Shown here: one piece after another, positions 34,311-42,986 of the stretch
Layout of the letters: each line of letters opens with the position of its first letter
Numbering within the stretch: position 1 is the first letter of the stretch
DNA from: Candidatus Leptovillus gracilis
Lineage (GTDB): Bacteria; Chloroflexota; Anaerolineae; Promineifilales; Promineifilaceae
Assembly (NCBI GenBank): GCA_016716065.1
Contig: JADJXA010000014.1
Location: 51,332 to 115,331 of the forward strand
Length of the DNA stretch: 64,000 nucleotides
Direction of reading: 5' to 3'
The notes under the pieces: model-generated
The model's input: only the letters and a program-made list of their open reading frames with translations
Databases searched by the model: none
Told to the model about the DNA's origin: nothing
Translations under genes and position numbers: made by a program

Positions 34311-34682
34311 ATGACTGTGCAAATCATTCAGAAAAACGAAGAACCGGAGTGGGCGGTGTTGCCCTATGAAACCTACTTGCAGTTAGTAGAAGATGCGCAG
34401 ATGCTGCAAGATATTCTCGACTATGATGCGGCCAAAAGAGCTATCGCTCAGGGCGAAGAATTGATTCCAGGGGAAATTACTTTCGCCATTTTGGAGGGAG
34501 CCAACCCAACGAAAGTGTGGCGTGAATATCGTGGCCTGACGCAACAACAATTGGCCGTCGCCGCCGGTATCAGCAAATCTTACTTATCGCAAATCGAAAC
34601 CGGCCAGCGGACTGGTTCGGTGGATGTGTTGTTGCAGATTGCCACAGCCCTGCGTGTAGACTTAGAAGACATTGTGTCGTAA
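34311..34682 (+). CDS. XRE-family antitoxin
   Basis: 123 residues. The N-terminal half resembles the toxin-neutralising helical part of RelE partners (WAVLPYETYLQLVEDAQMLQDILDYDAAK), and the C-terminal half is a Cro/C1 helix-turn-helix: GLTQQQLAVAAGISKSYLSQIETGQRTGS (about 76-104). It should bind both the toxin and its own promoter. Lies 2 bp after the toxin gene. Confidence 0.88.
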   Translation: MTVQIIQKNEEPEWAVLPYETYLQLVEDAQMLQDILDYDAAKRAIAQGEELIPGEITFAILEGANPTKVWREYRGLTQQQLAVAAGISKSYLSQIETGQRTGSVDVLLQIATALRVDLEDIVS

Positions 34683-34698
34683 CGGCCGTTCTCCCCTC

Positions 34699-36717
34699 TT
34701 ACTCCCCTTCGCCCACGTCCCGAATCTTCAACAACTGCGCCTCCGCCTCCACCGTGTCACCGGGGCGGAAATAAATCGCCTCGACAATGCCATCGGCGGC
34801 GGTGCGGATGGTGTGTTCCATCTTCATCGCTTCCAACTTCATCAACGGCTGCCCCTCCGTCACCCGGTCGCCCACCCGCACCAGCACAGCCAACACCGAG
34901 CCGGGCATCGGCGCGCGCAGCGAACCGCCGGCCTCGGCCGAAGGGTGGGGTTTGGGCAGCAAGGGCACGATTTCTAAATCCACCACCCCGGTGCGGGTGT
35001 GTACCCAGACCCGGCTGGCGGTGAGGATGAGGGGGAGGGTTTGGCGACGGCCGTTGACCGTTAGCGTCAGCATATCGTGTTCCGAATTCTGTATTCCGTA
35101 AGCCGTCATCCGTAATTCGTAATCCGTAGAAGAGTCGCCCATGTGGATTTTGGCCTGGAAACGATTCGCCTGCCGCGGCTGCGGCATAAGCTGCACCTCA
35201 ACCACTTCACGGTTCACGACCAATGGATCACGGTTCACGGTATACCGATAACGCTGCGGCGCATTGGGATTGTTGCGCCAGAACGTCGTGCTGGTGACGG
35301 TTTGTGGCTGGCGAAGGGTTTGGGCGCTGGCGGCCGCCAGCAGGGCCAATTCCACATCGCCAGTGGGCGGCTGCCACTCCGCCAGATGTTGGCCGATGAA
35401 GCCGGTGTGTAGATCGCCGGATTGGAAGGCGGGGTGGCGCAAAATGTCTTGCAGAAAGGGGAGATTGGTTGTCAGACCCAGTAGGGTGGTGGTTTCCAGG
35501 GCGCGGAGCAGGCGGCGCACGGCCGCTGCCCGATCCTCTCCATGCGCAATCACCTTCGCCAGCATCGGGTCGTAATGGATGGAGACAGCGTCCTGCGGCA
35601 GCAGGCCGCTGTCCACACGCACGCCATCGCCAGTTGGCTCGCGCCAGAGCAAAATTTCACCCGTTACCGGCAGAAAGTCGTTGGCCGGGTTTTCGGCGTA
35701 GACGCGGGCTTCGATGGCGTGGCCGCGCAGCGTGATTTTCGCCTGCGTCAGCGGCAGCGGCTGGCCTTCGGCCACTTTAATCTGCCATTCTACCAAATCC
35801 AGCCCGGTGACCATTTCGGTGACGGGATGCTCCACTTGCAGGCGGGTGTTCATCTCCAAAAAGTAGAAATTGCCCGCGGCGTCTAGCAGCATTTCCACCG
35901 TCCCGGCGTTGGTGTACTGGACGGATTGGGCGGCAGCAACGGCCGTTGCCCCCATCCTTTCCCGCAGTTCTGGCGTGAGGGCCGGGGAGGGCGTCTCCTC
36001 AATGACTTTTTGATGGCGGCGTTGGATGGAACATTCCCGCTCGCCCAGATGGACAACATTGCCGTGTGTATCGCCCATCACCTGAAATTCGATATGGCGC
36101 GGCTGTACCAGCAGCTTTTCCAGCAGCAGTTCATCGGAGCCAAACGCCTGCTGCGCTTCGCGCCGGGCGGAAGCCAGGGCGTCGTCCAGATGAGCCGGGT
36201 CGGCCACGGCGCGCATCCCTTTGCCGCCGCCGCCGGCCGCTGCCTTCACCAATATCGGGTAGCCAATGCGCGCTGCTTCTTGTTGTAAACGGCCGTCGGA
36301 CTGATCAGCGCCGCCATACCCGGGGACAGTCGGTACGCCTGCGGCCGTTACCAGCTCTTTGGCCGCCCGCTTGTTGCCCATCGCCGCCATCGCCGCCGGG
36401 GACGGGCCGATGAAGATCAGTCCGGCGTCGGCGACGGCCTGGGCGAAAGCCGCGTTTTCGGCCAGGAAGCCAAAGCCGGGGTGGATGGCGTCAGCCTGGG
36501 CGCGGTGGGCGGCGGCGATGATTTTGTCCATCGCCAGGTAGGATTCGCCGGCCGGGGCCGCGCCGATGTGGACGGCCTCGTCGGCCAGCCGGACGTGACG
36601 CGCCCCCTCATCGGCGTCGGAATAGACGGCGATGGTGCGAATGCCCAATTGGCGGCACGTGCGGATAATGCGGCAGGCGATTTCGCCGCGATTGGCGATG
36701 AGAATGGATGTAATCAT
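34699..36717 (-). CDS. Biotin carboxylase-BCCP fusion (methylcrotonyl/propionyl-CoA carboxylase alpha)
   Basis: 672 residues from the ATG at 36717, preceded by GGGGG. All biotin carboxylase motifs are standard: KAAAGGGGKGM, ECSIQRRHQKVIEE and EMNTRLQVEHP. After a variable middle domain, a C-terminal biotinyl domain has KLEAMKMEHTI near residue 635. The layout matches alpha subunits of 3-methylcrotonyl- and propionyl-CoA carboxylases. The carboxyltransferase at 45629-47242, the enoyl-CoA hydratase and an isovaleryl-type dehydrogenase nearby favour a leucine-catabolism role. A stretch near 35085-35130 encoding T-D-Y-E-L-R-M-T-A-Y is a short tandem repeat inserted in the middle domain. Confidence 0.9.
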   Translation of the reverse strand: MITSILIANRGEIACRIIRTCRQLGIRTIAVYSDADEGARHVRLADEAVHIGAAPAGESYLAMDKIIAAAHRAQADAIHPGFGFLAENAAFAQAVADAGLIFIGPSPAAMAAMGNKRAAKELVTAAGVPTVPGYGGADQSDGRLQQEAARIGYPILVKAAAGGGGKGMRAVADPAHLDDALASARREAQQAFGSDELLLEKLLVQPRHIEFQVMGDTHGNVVHLGERECSIQRRHQKVIEETPSPALTPELRERMGATAVAAAQSVQYTNAGTVEMLLDAAGNFYFLEMNTRLQVEHPVTEMVTGLDLVEWQIKVAEGQPLPLTQAKITLRGHAIEARVYAENPANDFLPVTGEILLWREPTGDGVRVDSGLLPQDAVSIHYDPMLAKVIAHGEDRAAAVRRLLRALETTTLLGLTTNLPFLQDILRHPAFQSGDLHTGFIGQHLAEWQPPTGDVELALLAAASAQTLRQPQTVTSTTFWRNNPNAPQRYRYTVNRDPLVVNREVVEVQLMPQPRQANRFQAKIHMGDSSTDYELRMTAYGIQNSEHDMLTLTVNGRRQTLPLILTASRVWVHTRTGVVDLEIVPLLPKPHPSAEAGGSLRAPMPGSVLAVLVRVGDRVTEGQPLMKLEAMKMEHTIRTAADGIVEAIYFRPGDTVEAEAQLLKIRDVGEGE

Positions 36718-36779
36718 GGATTCCCCCTTGAATGACAAAGTTGCTTTGCAGATAACTGATAAGCTTCTTTGGAGAAATT

Positions 36780-36822
36780 GATTGGTTGGTTAGTTGGAAT
36801 CCAGCCAACTACCAAACAACGG
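36780..36822. repeat. TTGGTTAGTTGG short repeat, inverted pair
   Basis: TTGGTTGGTTAGTTGG faces CCAACTACCAAACAA between the carboxylase gene and the PIN toxin gene. Same repeat class as 31730 and 40602. Confidence 0.65.
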
Positions 36823-36823
36823 T

Positions 36824-37210
36824 TTAAAGCCGATTGTATGGCTGGATGGTTTGCAAATTAGAAATGATCCGGTAATGTTTTTCGTTGAAGGTAACTAATG
36901 GAACGTCCAGACCAATGGCCGTTTCAGCAATCAGCGCATCCAAAAGCCCCAAACCGTTGCTCAAACGGAAATTGGAAAAATCAGCCAGGGCGCGAGCGCA
37001 ATCGGTTTGGGTCGGCCAATAAAGTGGATACTGGCGCAGGCCATTCTCTATTCGCTGTTGCTCATCACGACGGCGACAACCCTGGATCAATTCCATGGCG
37101 ACAAGCCCGGGCAAGGCAATCGGTACGACGGCCGCTTCCTGCAACCAGGCGAGGGCCGGGTGATAACGGCGCATCAAGTCAATCATGACATCGGTATCAA
37201 GTAGCAGCAT
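36824..37210 (-). CDS. VapC-type PIN-domain toxin ribonuclease
   Basis: 128 residues from the ATG at 37210 (MLLLDTDVMIDLMRR). The PIN acidic residues are visible: Asp in LLLDTDVMIDL, Glu in VAMELIQG and Asp in LGLLDALIAETA, with VTFNEKHY near the end. VapC toxins cleave tRNA or rRNA. The start overlaps the antitoxin gene by 14 bp, the usual coupling. Confidence 0.9.
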   Translation of the reverse strand: MLLLDTDVMIDLMRRYHPALAWLQEAAVVPIALPGLVAMELIQGCRRRDEQQRIENGLRQYPLYWPTQTDCARALADFSNFRLSNGLGLLDALIAETAIGLDVPLVTFNEKHYRIISNLQTIQPYNRL

Positions 37211-37466
37211 GACCAGGATAGTTTCTATGCTCGGCCTGTCGTCGTAAATCACGGGCAAACGTCAGGCTGTCTTGGATGTCTTCACGCTCTTCCCAGACGC
37301 CGATTAATTCAGAGTGCAGCAAGTCGTCAGCCAGGACTGGCAAAGTAGAGGTAATCGGTCTTGTTTGTAAGTAGCCGATAAAGTCCAGCACTTCTTCCCA
37401 ACGGCTCTCGTTCAGGTTCTCCAAAGCCTCTAGAATCTGCTTTTTTCTGATTTTTACGGTAGTCAT
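37197..37466 (-). CDS. VapB-like antitoxin
   Basis: 89 residues with a basic N-terminus (MTTVKIRKKQILEALENL) and an acidic C-terminus (LIGVWEEREDIQDSLTFARDLRRQAEHR) typical of antitoxins that wrap VapC. The DNA-binding fold is not clear. Partner by overlap is the PIN toxin. It lies 27 bp after a kinase-like gene on the same strand. Confidence 0.75.
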   Translation of the reverse strand: MTTVKIRKKQILEALENLNESRWEEVLDFIGYLQTRPITSTLPVLADDLLHSELIGVWEEREDIQDSLTFARDLRRQAEHRNYPGHAAT

Positions 37467-37493
37467 ATACTCCTCCAGGTGCGCCAGATGGCG

Positions 37494-38456
37494 TTACGCC
37501 GGGGCGATGAACGAGTAGCCCACGGGCACGTCGTTGCGGGCGAAGGTGCCGATGAGCCAGACACGGCGGATGGTGAGCAGGGGTGAGATGGCGGCGTGTT
37601 CGTTGTTGGATAACGGCCGTTGCGAATAATACCCGCCAAAAAAAGCATCCGTCAGGCTCTCGGAGATGTTGATCAGGTCGGTGTTTTGCAAGAAGGCGGC
37701 GATGTCGTAGGCGCGCCAGCCAGGGCCGCACAGGTCGAAGTTAAAGAACGTGGGCGACATATCGTCGGTGAAGAAGGTGTTGGTGCTGTGGAAATCACCG
37801 CCAATTGGCCCCCAGCCATCGGCTGTGTGTTCGGGATTGTTGATGATGTCCACAATTTCTTGCCGCGCTTCTTCAGCGGAAGTGATGAGCAAATCGAGAT
37901 CATCCGCCTGGTCTTGGTTGTTGTCCCAGGCGCGTTTGATGCGGGCGATGGGACGATCTACCAGGAAGTCCAGGTCCATTTTCTGCCGTTCGTAAGGCGA
38001 GTGGTATTTATTGGAGACAACATGGATTTTTGCCATATGGGCGCCTAAAGTAAAGAGCTGTTCTTCGTTGTCCATCTTCATCGGCGCGCCGGGGGCAAAG
38101 CTGAAAAGGGCGTAGTAGCGCTGGCCTTCGGGGGCGTTGAGGCTGCCCAGGAAACGGCCGTCTCGCCGCCGAATCGGGTAAGACACTGGCAGTCCTTCTT
38201 CTCTCAGGAAGTTCAGCCAGTCCAGTTCATATTCATAATCCGATTCCTGACGGCGCAGGTGGTCGCCTAACTGGTAGACACGGACAACGTATTTACGGTC
38301 GCCGACCATCACTTTGTAATGATCGTTGTCCTGGGTACGCAGCATTTTGCTGAACAGTTTACAGGCGGCCACGCCACCTAAGTCGTATTCCTGGTTAATG
38401 AGTTCGGCCAGGGCCGGTCCGGCGACAAATGAACGAACGACGCGAATGTGTGACAC
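37494..38456 (-). CDS. Aminoglycoside phosphotransferase-fold kinase
   Basis: 320 residues beginning at a GTG with GGAGG seven bases upstream. The catalytic loop reads G-G-D-F-H-S-T-N (about 220-227) and the metal loop F-N-F-D-L-C-G-P-G-W-R-A-Y-D, the standard signatures of the APH/choline-kinase/HSK2/SrkA group. An N-lobe Lys-like region KVMVGDRKYVVRVY binds ATP. The substrate is unknown: a small alcohol, or possibly a protein Ser/Thr as in SrkA. No resistance context. Confidence 0.82.
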   Translation of the reverse strand: MSHIRVVRSFVAGPALAELINQEYDLGGVAACKLFSKMLRTQDNDHYKVMVGDRKYVVRVYQLGDHLRRQESDYEYELDWLNFLREEGLPVSYPIRRRDGRFLGSLNAPEGQRYYALFSFAPGAPMKMDNEEQLFTLGAHMAKIHVVSNKYHSPYERQKMDLDFLVDRPIARIKRAWDNNQDQADDLDLLITSAEEARQEIVDIINNPEHTADGWGPIGGDFHSTNTFFTDDMSPTFFNFDLCGPGWRAYDIAAFLQNTDLINISESLTDAFFGGYYSQRPLSNNEHAAISPLLTIRRVWLIGTFARNDVPVGYSFIAPA

Positions 38457-38470
38457 TTGGGTTCCTCCGA

Positions 38471-38543
38471 TTGTCAGTTGTCAGTATCCAGTGTTCAGTG
38501 TTCAGACTGAATACTGGGTACTGAACACTGATTACTGATTACT
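38471..38543. repeat. CAGTGTTCAG/CTGAACACTG short repeats, inverted
   Basis: Tandem GTCAGT/TCCAGT/TTCAGT units are followed by inverted ACTGAACACTGATTACTGATTA units, a hairpin-forming spacer between the kinase and hydratase genes. Confidence 0.75.
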
Positions 38544-39333
38544 ATTCCTCAATTCTCTCCACCCAGTTCGACGGCCGTTTCTTCATAAAAGCCAGCATCC
38601 CTTCCTGTCCTTCCGGGCTGGTGCGCAGGTGGTGGAGCAGTTGGACGCGGGCGACGGCCGTTTCCGCCGGGGGTTTTTCGCTAACGGTAAAGAGCAGCGC
38701 TTTGCAGGCAGCCAGGGCTTGCGGTGATGCCTGGAGGACCGCGTTGACCTGTTCCCGCACGGCTTCGTCTAGTGTATCAGGTTGCACGGCCGTCGTCACG
38801 AGGCCAACGGCGGCGGCTTCAACGCCACTCAGGCGCGCGCCGGTGAGCATAAGCTGGCGCGCCCGCGCCAACCCCACCCGCGCCACCACATAGGGCGAAA
38901 TGACGGCCGGGACGAGTCCCAGGCGCACTTCGGGCAGCCCCAGGCTGGCGTCGGCGACGGCAATGGCGATGTCGGTGACGCAGATGAGACCGACGCCGCC
39001 ACCCAGCACGCTGCCGTGGATTTTGGCGATGGTGACTTGCGGGGCGGTGGCAACGGCCATAAGCATCTCATCAAATACCCCCACGTAGGCCACCTGCGTC
39101 GCCTCATCCTCGGTGAAGCCGGCCTGCATCTCTTTGATGTCACCACCGGCGCAAAAGATACGGCCGTTGGCCCCAATCACCACCACCCGCACCGCCCGAT
39201 CCTCACGGATAGACGCGAAATAATCGAATAAATCCTGCACCATCTGCCGGTTCATCGCATTCCGCGCCTCCGGCCGATTTAAGTTCACAAAGGCCACACT
39301 GCCTGTTTGCGTAATTTCCAGGGTTTCGTACAT
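38542..39333 (-). CDS. Enoyl-CoA hydratase/isomerase
   Basis: 263 residues of the crotonase fold. The oxyanion-hole segments are I-F-C-A-G-G-D-I-K-E-M (about 60-70) and I-H-G-S-V-L-G-G-G-V-G-L (about 105-116), and L-G-L-P-E-V-R-L-G-L-V-P carries the catalytic Glu position. Its place among biotin carboxylase and isovaleryl-type dehydrogenase genes fits a methylglutaconyl-CoA hydratase role, though generic beta-oxidation is possible. Confidence 0.88.
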   Translation of the reverse strand: MYETLEITQTGSVAFVNLNRPEARNAMNRQMVQDLFDYFASIREDRAVRVVVIGANGRIFCAGGDIKEMQAGFTEDEATQVAYVGVFDEMLMAVATAPQVTIAKIHGSVLGGGVGLICVTDIAIAVADASLGLPEVRLGLVPAVISPYVVARVGLARARQLMLTGARLSGVEAAAVGLVTTAVQPDTLDEAVREQVNAVLQASPQALAACKALLFTVSEKPPAETAVARVQLLHHLRTSPEGQEGMLAFMKKRPSNWVERIEE

Positions 39334-39336
39334 GGT

Positions 39337-39412
39337 TTAGTTGTTAGTTGGGAGTTGGGAGTTGTTAGTGAAGAAGTGGACTATCCACTAACAACTATCA
39401 ACTATCAACTGC
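39337..39412. repeat. GTTAGTTGGGAGTT short repeats, inverted
   Basis: GTTGTTAGTTGGGAGTTGGG units face CCACTAACAACTATCAACT units across a short centre. The repeat overlaps the last codons of the dehydrogenase gene. Confidence 0.75.
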
Positions 39413-40577
39413 TCTTCTTACGGCGCGGCAACATATCCTCATACTTGGCGATGATGCCCAGCATGATTTCGTCTGCGCCGCCGCCGATGGACATGAGGCG
39501 GGCGTCGCGGAAGTAGCGGGCCATCGGGTATTCTTCCACGTAGCCCATGCCGCCGTGGAATTGCAGGCAGCTATCGGCCACCTCGCGGGAGAGACGGCCG
39601 CCTTTCAGTTTTGCCATCGAGACCTCTTTGGTCACGTCTTCCCCGGCGATGTAGAGGCGCACGCAGTGGTAGGCAAGCTGGCGCAGCGCCTCGACTTCTG
39701 TCAGCAATTCGGCGATGCGGAAGTGGATGTACTGGTTGTCAATGAGCGGCTGGCCGAACGTTTCCCGCTCGCGGCAGTAGGCGATGGTCTGGCGGATCAT
39801 CTTTTCCATGCCGCTGACGCCCATGAGCGACCCCGCCAGCCGTTCGCGCTGGAACTGGCGCATTTGTAAGATAAAGCCCATGCCTTCCGGCCCAATCCGA
39901 TACGCTTCCGGCACACGCACGTCGTCGAAGGCCAGAATGCCGGTGTCGCTGCTGCGGTGGCCTAATTTATCCAGCTTCTTGCTGACGCTGAAGCCGGGCA
40001 AAGCGGTAGGCACGATAAAGAGCGACATGCCGCGAAAGCCTCTCTCGTCGCTGGTACGGGCCAGCAGGCAGAGAAAATCGGCCTGCGTACCGTTGGTGAT
40101 CCACATTTTGGAGCCGTTGATCAGGTAATCGCCGCCATCGCGCCGCGCCCAGGTTTTGATGGCCGCGACGTCGGAACCGGCGCCTGGTTCGCTGATGGCT
40201 ACCGCTGAAACCAGATCGCCAGCGATGGCCGGAGCCAAAAATTCGCGCTTTAAGGCGTCGGAGCCATTCTCGGCCAGGGCGGGGGTGGCCATGTCGGTAT
40301 GTACCGCAATGCCCAACGGCGGCCCGGCGGCATCGGCTCGGCCAATTTCCTCCAAGAGGATCGTTTGATACCAGTAATCCACCTCGCCGCCGCCATATTC
40401 TTCTGGATAGGTGAGGCCGAGCAGTCCCAGACTGCCCATTTTTTTGAACAACTCGTGGGCAGGGAAGATACCGGCCGTTTCCCATTCTTCGATGTGGGGG
40501 TTGATTTCGGTCTCGACAAATTTGCGCACCATCTGGCGGAACGCATCGTGTTCGGCGTTAAAATAAATAGATGACAT
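39405..40577 (-). CDS. Acyl-CoA dehydrogenase, isovaleryl/long-chain type
   Basis: 390 residues from the ATG at 40577 (MSSIYFNAEHDAF), which has GGGAG upstream; an earlier start at 40667 lies in repeat DNA. The flavin motif VAISEPGAGSDVAAI is intact. Where medium-chain enzymes have the catalytic Glu in Y-E-G-T-S-E, this protein has S-I-G-G-G-A-D-E, close to the I-G-A-G-T-S-E of isovaleryl-CoA dehydrogenase, in which the base comes from helix G. With carboxylase and hydratase genes nearby, leucine or branched-acyl degradation is likely. Electrons would go to EtfBA. Confidence 0.9.
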   Translation of the reverse strand: MSSIYFNAEHDAFRQMVRKFVETEINPHIEEWETAGIFPAHELFKKMGSLGLLGLTYPEEYGGGEVDYWYQTILLEEIGRADAAGPPLGIAVHTDMATPALAENGSDALKREFLAPAIAGDLVSAVAISEPGAGSDVAAIKTWARRDGGDYLINGSKMWITNGTQADFLCLLARTSDERGFRGMSLFIVPTALPGFSVSKKLDKLGHRSSDTGILAFDDVRVPEAYRIGPEGMGFILQMRQFQRERLAGSLMGVSGMEKMIRQTIAYCRERETFGQPLIDNQYIHFRIAELLTEVEALRQLAYHCVRLYIAGEDVTKEVSMAKLKGGRLSREVADSCLQFHGGMGYVEEYPMARYFRDARLMSIGGGADEIMLGIIAKYEDMLPRRKKSS

Positions 40578-40601
40578 AGGGACTCCCGGGTGAAGTATGA
40601 A

Positions 40602-40678
40602 TTGTGAATGGTGAAGTGGGAAGTGGTTGGTTGGGTTGGTTAGTTGGTTAGTTTGTCTACCAACCAACCAACCAACTA
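40602..40678. repeat. GGTTGGTT/CCAACCAA short repeats, inverted
   Basis: GGTTGGTTGGGTTGGTTAG units face CTACCAACCAACCAACC units. The right arm runs into the end of mscL. Confidence 0.8.
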
Positions 40679-41053
40679 CTTCTTTTCTTTCAGTAAATCG
40701 CGGATTTCGGCCAACAGTTTTTCTTCGGCGGAGGGGGCCGGTGGGGCGGCGGGGGCGGCTTCTTCTTTCTTTTTGGCTTTGTTGGCGGCGCGGATGATGA
40801 GGAAAAGGGCGAAAGCGATGACCAGGAAGTTGATGATGGCCTGGATGAAGTTGCCATAGGTGAGCACGGCATCGCCAACTTGAATGGTGAGAGCCGAGAA
40901 GTTGACGCCACCTAACAGAATGCCGATGAGCGGCATAATCAGGTCGTCTACCAATGATTTGACGATGGCGCCAAATGCGCCGCCCAAAATGACGGCCACG
41001 GCCAGGTCAATCACGTTGCCTTTGCTAATAAATGTCTTGAATTCTTTTAACAT
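40676..41053 (-). CDS. mscL: Large-conductance mechanosensitive channel MscL
   Basis: 125 residues from the ATG at 41053 with a perfect GGAGG site. It begins MLKEFKTFISKGNVIDLAVAVILGGAFG, the amphipathic helix and pore-lining TM1 of MscL, followed by the loop, TM2 (about 60-85) and a charged C-terminal bundle helix EEKLLAEIRDLLKEK. It opens under membrane tension to release solutes on osmotic downshock. Confidence 0.96.
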   Translation of the reverse strand: MLKEFKTFISKGNVIDLAVAVILGGAFGAIVKSLVDDLIMPLIGILLGGVNFSALTIQVGDAVLTYGNFIQAIINFLVIAFALFLIIRAANKAKKKEEAAPAAPPAPSAEEKLLAEIRDLLKEKK

Positions 41054-41129
41054 CGTTCCTCCGTAAAAATTTATAGTAAAAGGAGACTGCATCAGGCGTG
41101 GCTAACCAGCCACCACGAATGAAACGGCG

Positions 41130-41164
41130 TAGAGTTGTCAAATCTTAGAGATTTGACAACTCTA
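41130..41164. terminator. Perfect 16-bp hairpin at the LLM gene end
   Basis: TAGAGTTGTCAAATCT pairs perfectly with its complement across three bases and includes the stop codon of the minus-strand oxidoreductase. The T-run (41165-41170) is on the plus-strand side, so for the minus-strand gene it is a hairpin without a U-tail. Confidence 0.5.
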
Positions 41165-42178
41165 TTTTTTGAAGCCGGCGATGGTGGCCTGCCAGCCGGC
41201 GTCGTTTTCGCCGGGGGTGAAGGGCAGGTAGTAGCCGACGCGGTCGAGTAGATTGCCGTATTTGCGCCGGATGACGCCGGGCAGTTCCGCCCAGGTTCCG
41301 GTGACGGCCAGGGTGTCCAGGATGTCGTCGTTGATGAGGGTGGGCATGGCGGCCCACTGATTGCTGCGGGCCATCTGGCTGAGTTGGGTGGCTACGTCTT
41401 GCCAGCCGTGCAGGTCGGCGACGACGCGGTAGGCGGGCGTGCTGAGGTAAAAGGAGATTTGCTGTCTGGCGTAGGCTGCGGCCCAGGCGGCGTAGGTGGG
41501 ATCGTCGGTGGGGATGGCGAACACGGCCGTTACCACCCCAAATTCCTCTCGCCCTTTCCCCCGTTTCGTCAGGCCCGCTTCAATGTGCGGCAGGGCAAAT
41601 TCTTCAATGTAACGCACGCTGTGTAAGGCGTGCAGATGCACCCCATCACACTCTTCCCCGGCCAGTTGCAGCATTTGTTCGTTAACGGCCGAGACGTAGA
41701 TGGGAATGTTCGGGTGGGCGATGGGGCCAGGGTTGAAAAAGGGCGTCATGAGCTGCAATTTGAAGAACTCGCCCACGTAGTCCAGCGGTTTGTCGTTTTG
41801 CCAGCAGTCCCAGAGGGTGCGAATGGCGCGAATGGTTTCGCGCATCTTCTTGATGGGCTTTTCCCACTTCACGCCATAGCGCAGCACGTTGTGGGCCTTC
41901 ACTTGCGAACCGAGGCCGAGGATGAAACGGCCGTTACTAAACCGCGCCAGATCCCAGGCGATATAAGCCGTTGTCGCTGGACTGCGCGGGAAGGCCACCG
42001 CAATGGCCGTACCCAGGCTCATCTGCTGCGAATGTTCGGCGGCCAATGTCAGACCCAGGAAGGGATCGCCTTTGGTTTCGGCCAGCCAGAAGCCGTCGAA
42101 GCCCAACGATTCGGCCGCTTGCGTGTAGGCCGCCATCTGGCTCAACTCAAATGACAGTAAGGTGACGTCGAATTTCAA
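41162..42178 (-). CDS. LLM-class F420-type oxidoreductase
   Basis: About 338 residues. The start is placed at the TTG at 42178 (KFDVTLLSF...) because AGGAGG lies 8 bases before it; the longer frame begins within that site. The luciferase-like TIM barrel is clear from AESLGFDGFWLAE, LGTAIAVAFPRSPATTAYIAWDLA, RFILGLGSQVKAHN and IPIYVSAVNEQM. It resembles the TIGR03617 group of probable F420-dependent enzymes. Substrate is unknown; no F420 biosynthesis genes are in this window. Confidence 0.87.
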   Translation of the reverse strand: MKFDVTLLSFELSQMAAYTQAAESLGFDGFWLAETKGDPFLGLTLAAEHSQQMSLGTAIAVAFPRSPATTAYIAWDLARFSNGRFILGLGSQVKAHNVLRYGVKWEKPIKKMRETIRAIRTLWDCWQNDKPLDYVGEFFKLQLMTPFFNPGPIAHPNIPIYVSAVNEQMLQLAGEECDGVHLHALHSVRYIEEFALPHIEAGLTKRGKGREEFGVVTAVFAIPTDDPTYAAWAAAYARQQISFYLSTPAYRVVADLHGWQDVATQLSQMARSNQWAAMPTLINDDILDTLAVTGTWAELPGVIRRKYGNLLDRVGYYLPFTPGENDAGWQATIAGFKK

Positions 42179-42405
42179 CCTATGCCTCCTCAATGAAATA
42201 TTTCGGATTGTGGATTTCGGACTGCGGATGGATCCGATTCCCTAGATGAAAGACCGGCGTGTGACCAATGGCCACTTCGAGTGATTAGTGTAATAGAGTT
42301 TTTTTCATTTGTCGAACGAGTGTTTGTGGGAATTTGGCTGCATTGGCAGAGCGGCTTAGATGATGCGACCTTGAAGATTAGCCCAATCTGGCGCACAATT
42401 TAGGG
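42179..42405. other. Spacer with GGATTTCGGA short repeat
   Basis: Begins with degenerate units of ATTTCGGATT/GGATTTCGGACT (about 42196-42230), a repeat family also seen at 47257-47290 and, inverted, at 62809-62832. The rest shows no gene or clear signal. Confidence 0.5.
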
Positions 42406-42794
42406 ATGAATGATCATCGTCCAACACTAACAGACGCGGCGGCTGCCGAGTACACCGACGAAACCTTTAGCGGGTTCCATTATGAGGGCCAGGAAATTTG
42501 CGGCAAAACGTTTGTGTCTTGCCGTTTTCGTGATGGCGTGTTCCGTGAAGTGGTTTTCCGTGAGTGTGTTTTTGACGATTGTGCCTTTGAACGGTGCGAC
42601 TTGAGCCTGGCGAAAGTACCGAACACGAGCTTTGCCGGGACGCACTTTGCCGCGTGTAAGCTGGTGGGCATTGATTGGACGCTGGCGCGGTGGGCGAAAT
42701 TTGGTCTGAAACGGCCGTTCTCCTTCCACGCCTGTACGCTCAGCTACAGCTTCTTCAGCGGCCTCAAACTGCCGCAACTGCGCATGACCGAGTG

Positions 42795-42803
42795 CATCGT
42801 TAG
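42795..42803. repeat. Target-site duplication CATCGTTAG (left)
   Basis: Nine bases directly left of the element, repeated exactly at 44275-44283. Confidence 0.9.
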
Positions 42804-42986
42804 GGGCGCATAAAGAACTTAGGGGAGGAAACTAACACGACATTATTTTTAGGTTAAACTTTCGAAGAATCATCACAAACCCGAAAGGATCGCCTAGAAC
42901 AATGTCGTGTTTAATGGAAACTATACGTGAAGCGAAACCAGAATGCCAAAAATAGTTGATGAGATGGGCGATGCAGCCACGCTCTA

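Noticed and set aside
37494..38456. Aminoglycoside resistance gene
   Set aside because: Only the general APH kinase fold is seen; no resistance context and no close match to known resistance enzymes can be claimed.
41130..41170. Plus-strand terminator with T6
   Set aside because: No plus-strand gene ends here; the T-run encodes the Lys/Phe end of the minus-strand oxidoreductase.
42834..42911. Guide-RNA-like structure at the IS left end
   Set aside because: The element carries an ISKra4-type DDE transposase, not TnpB or IscB, so the inverted repeat has no reason to be an omega RNA.
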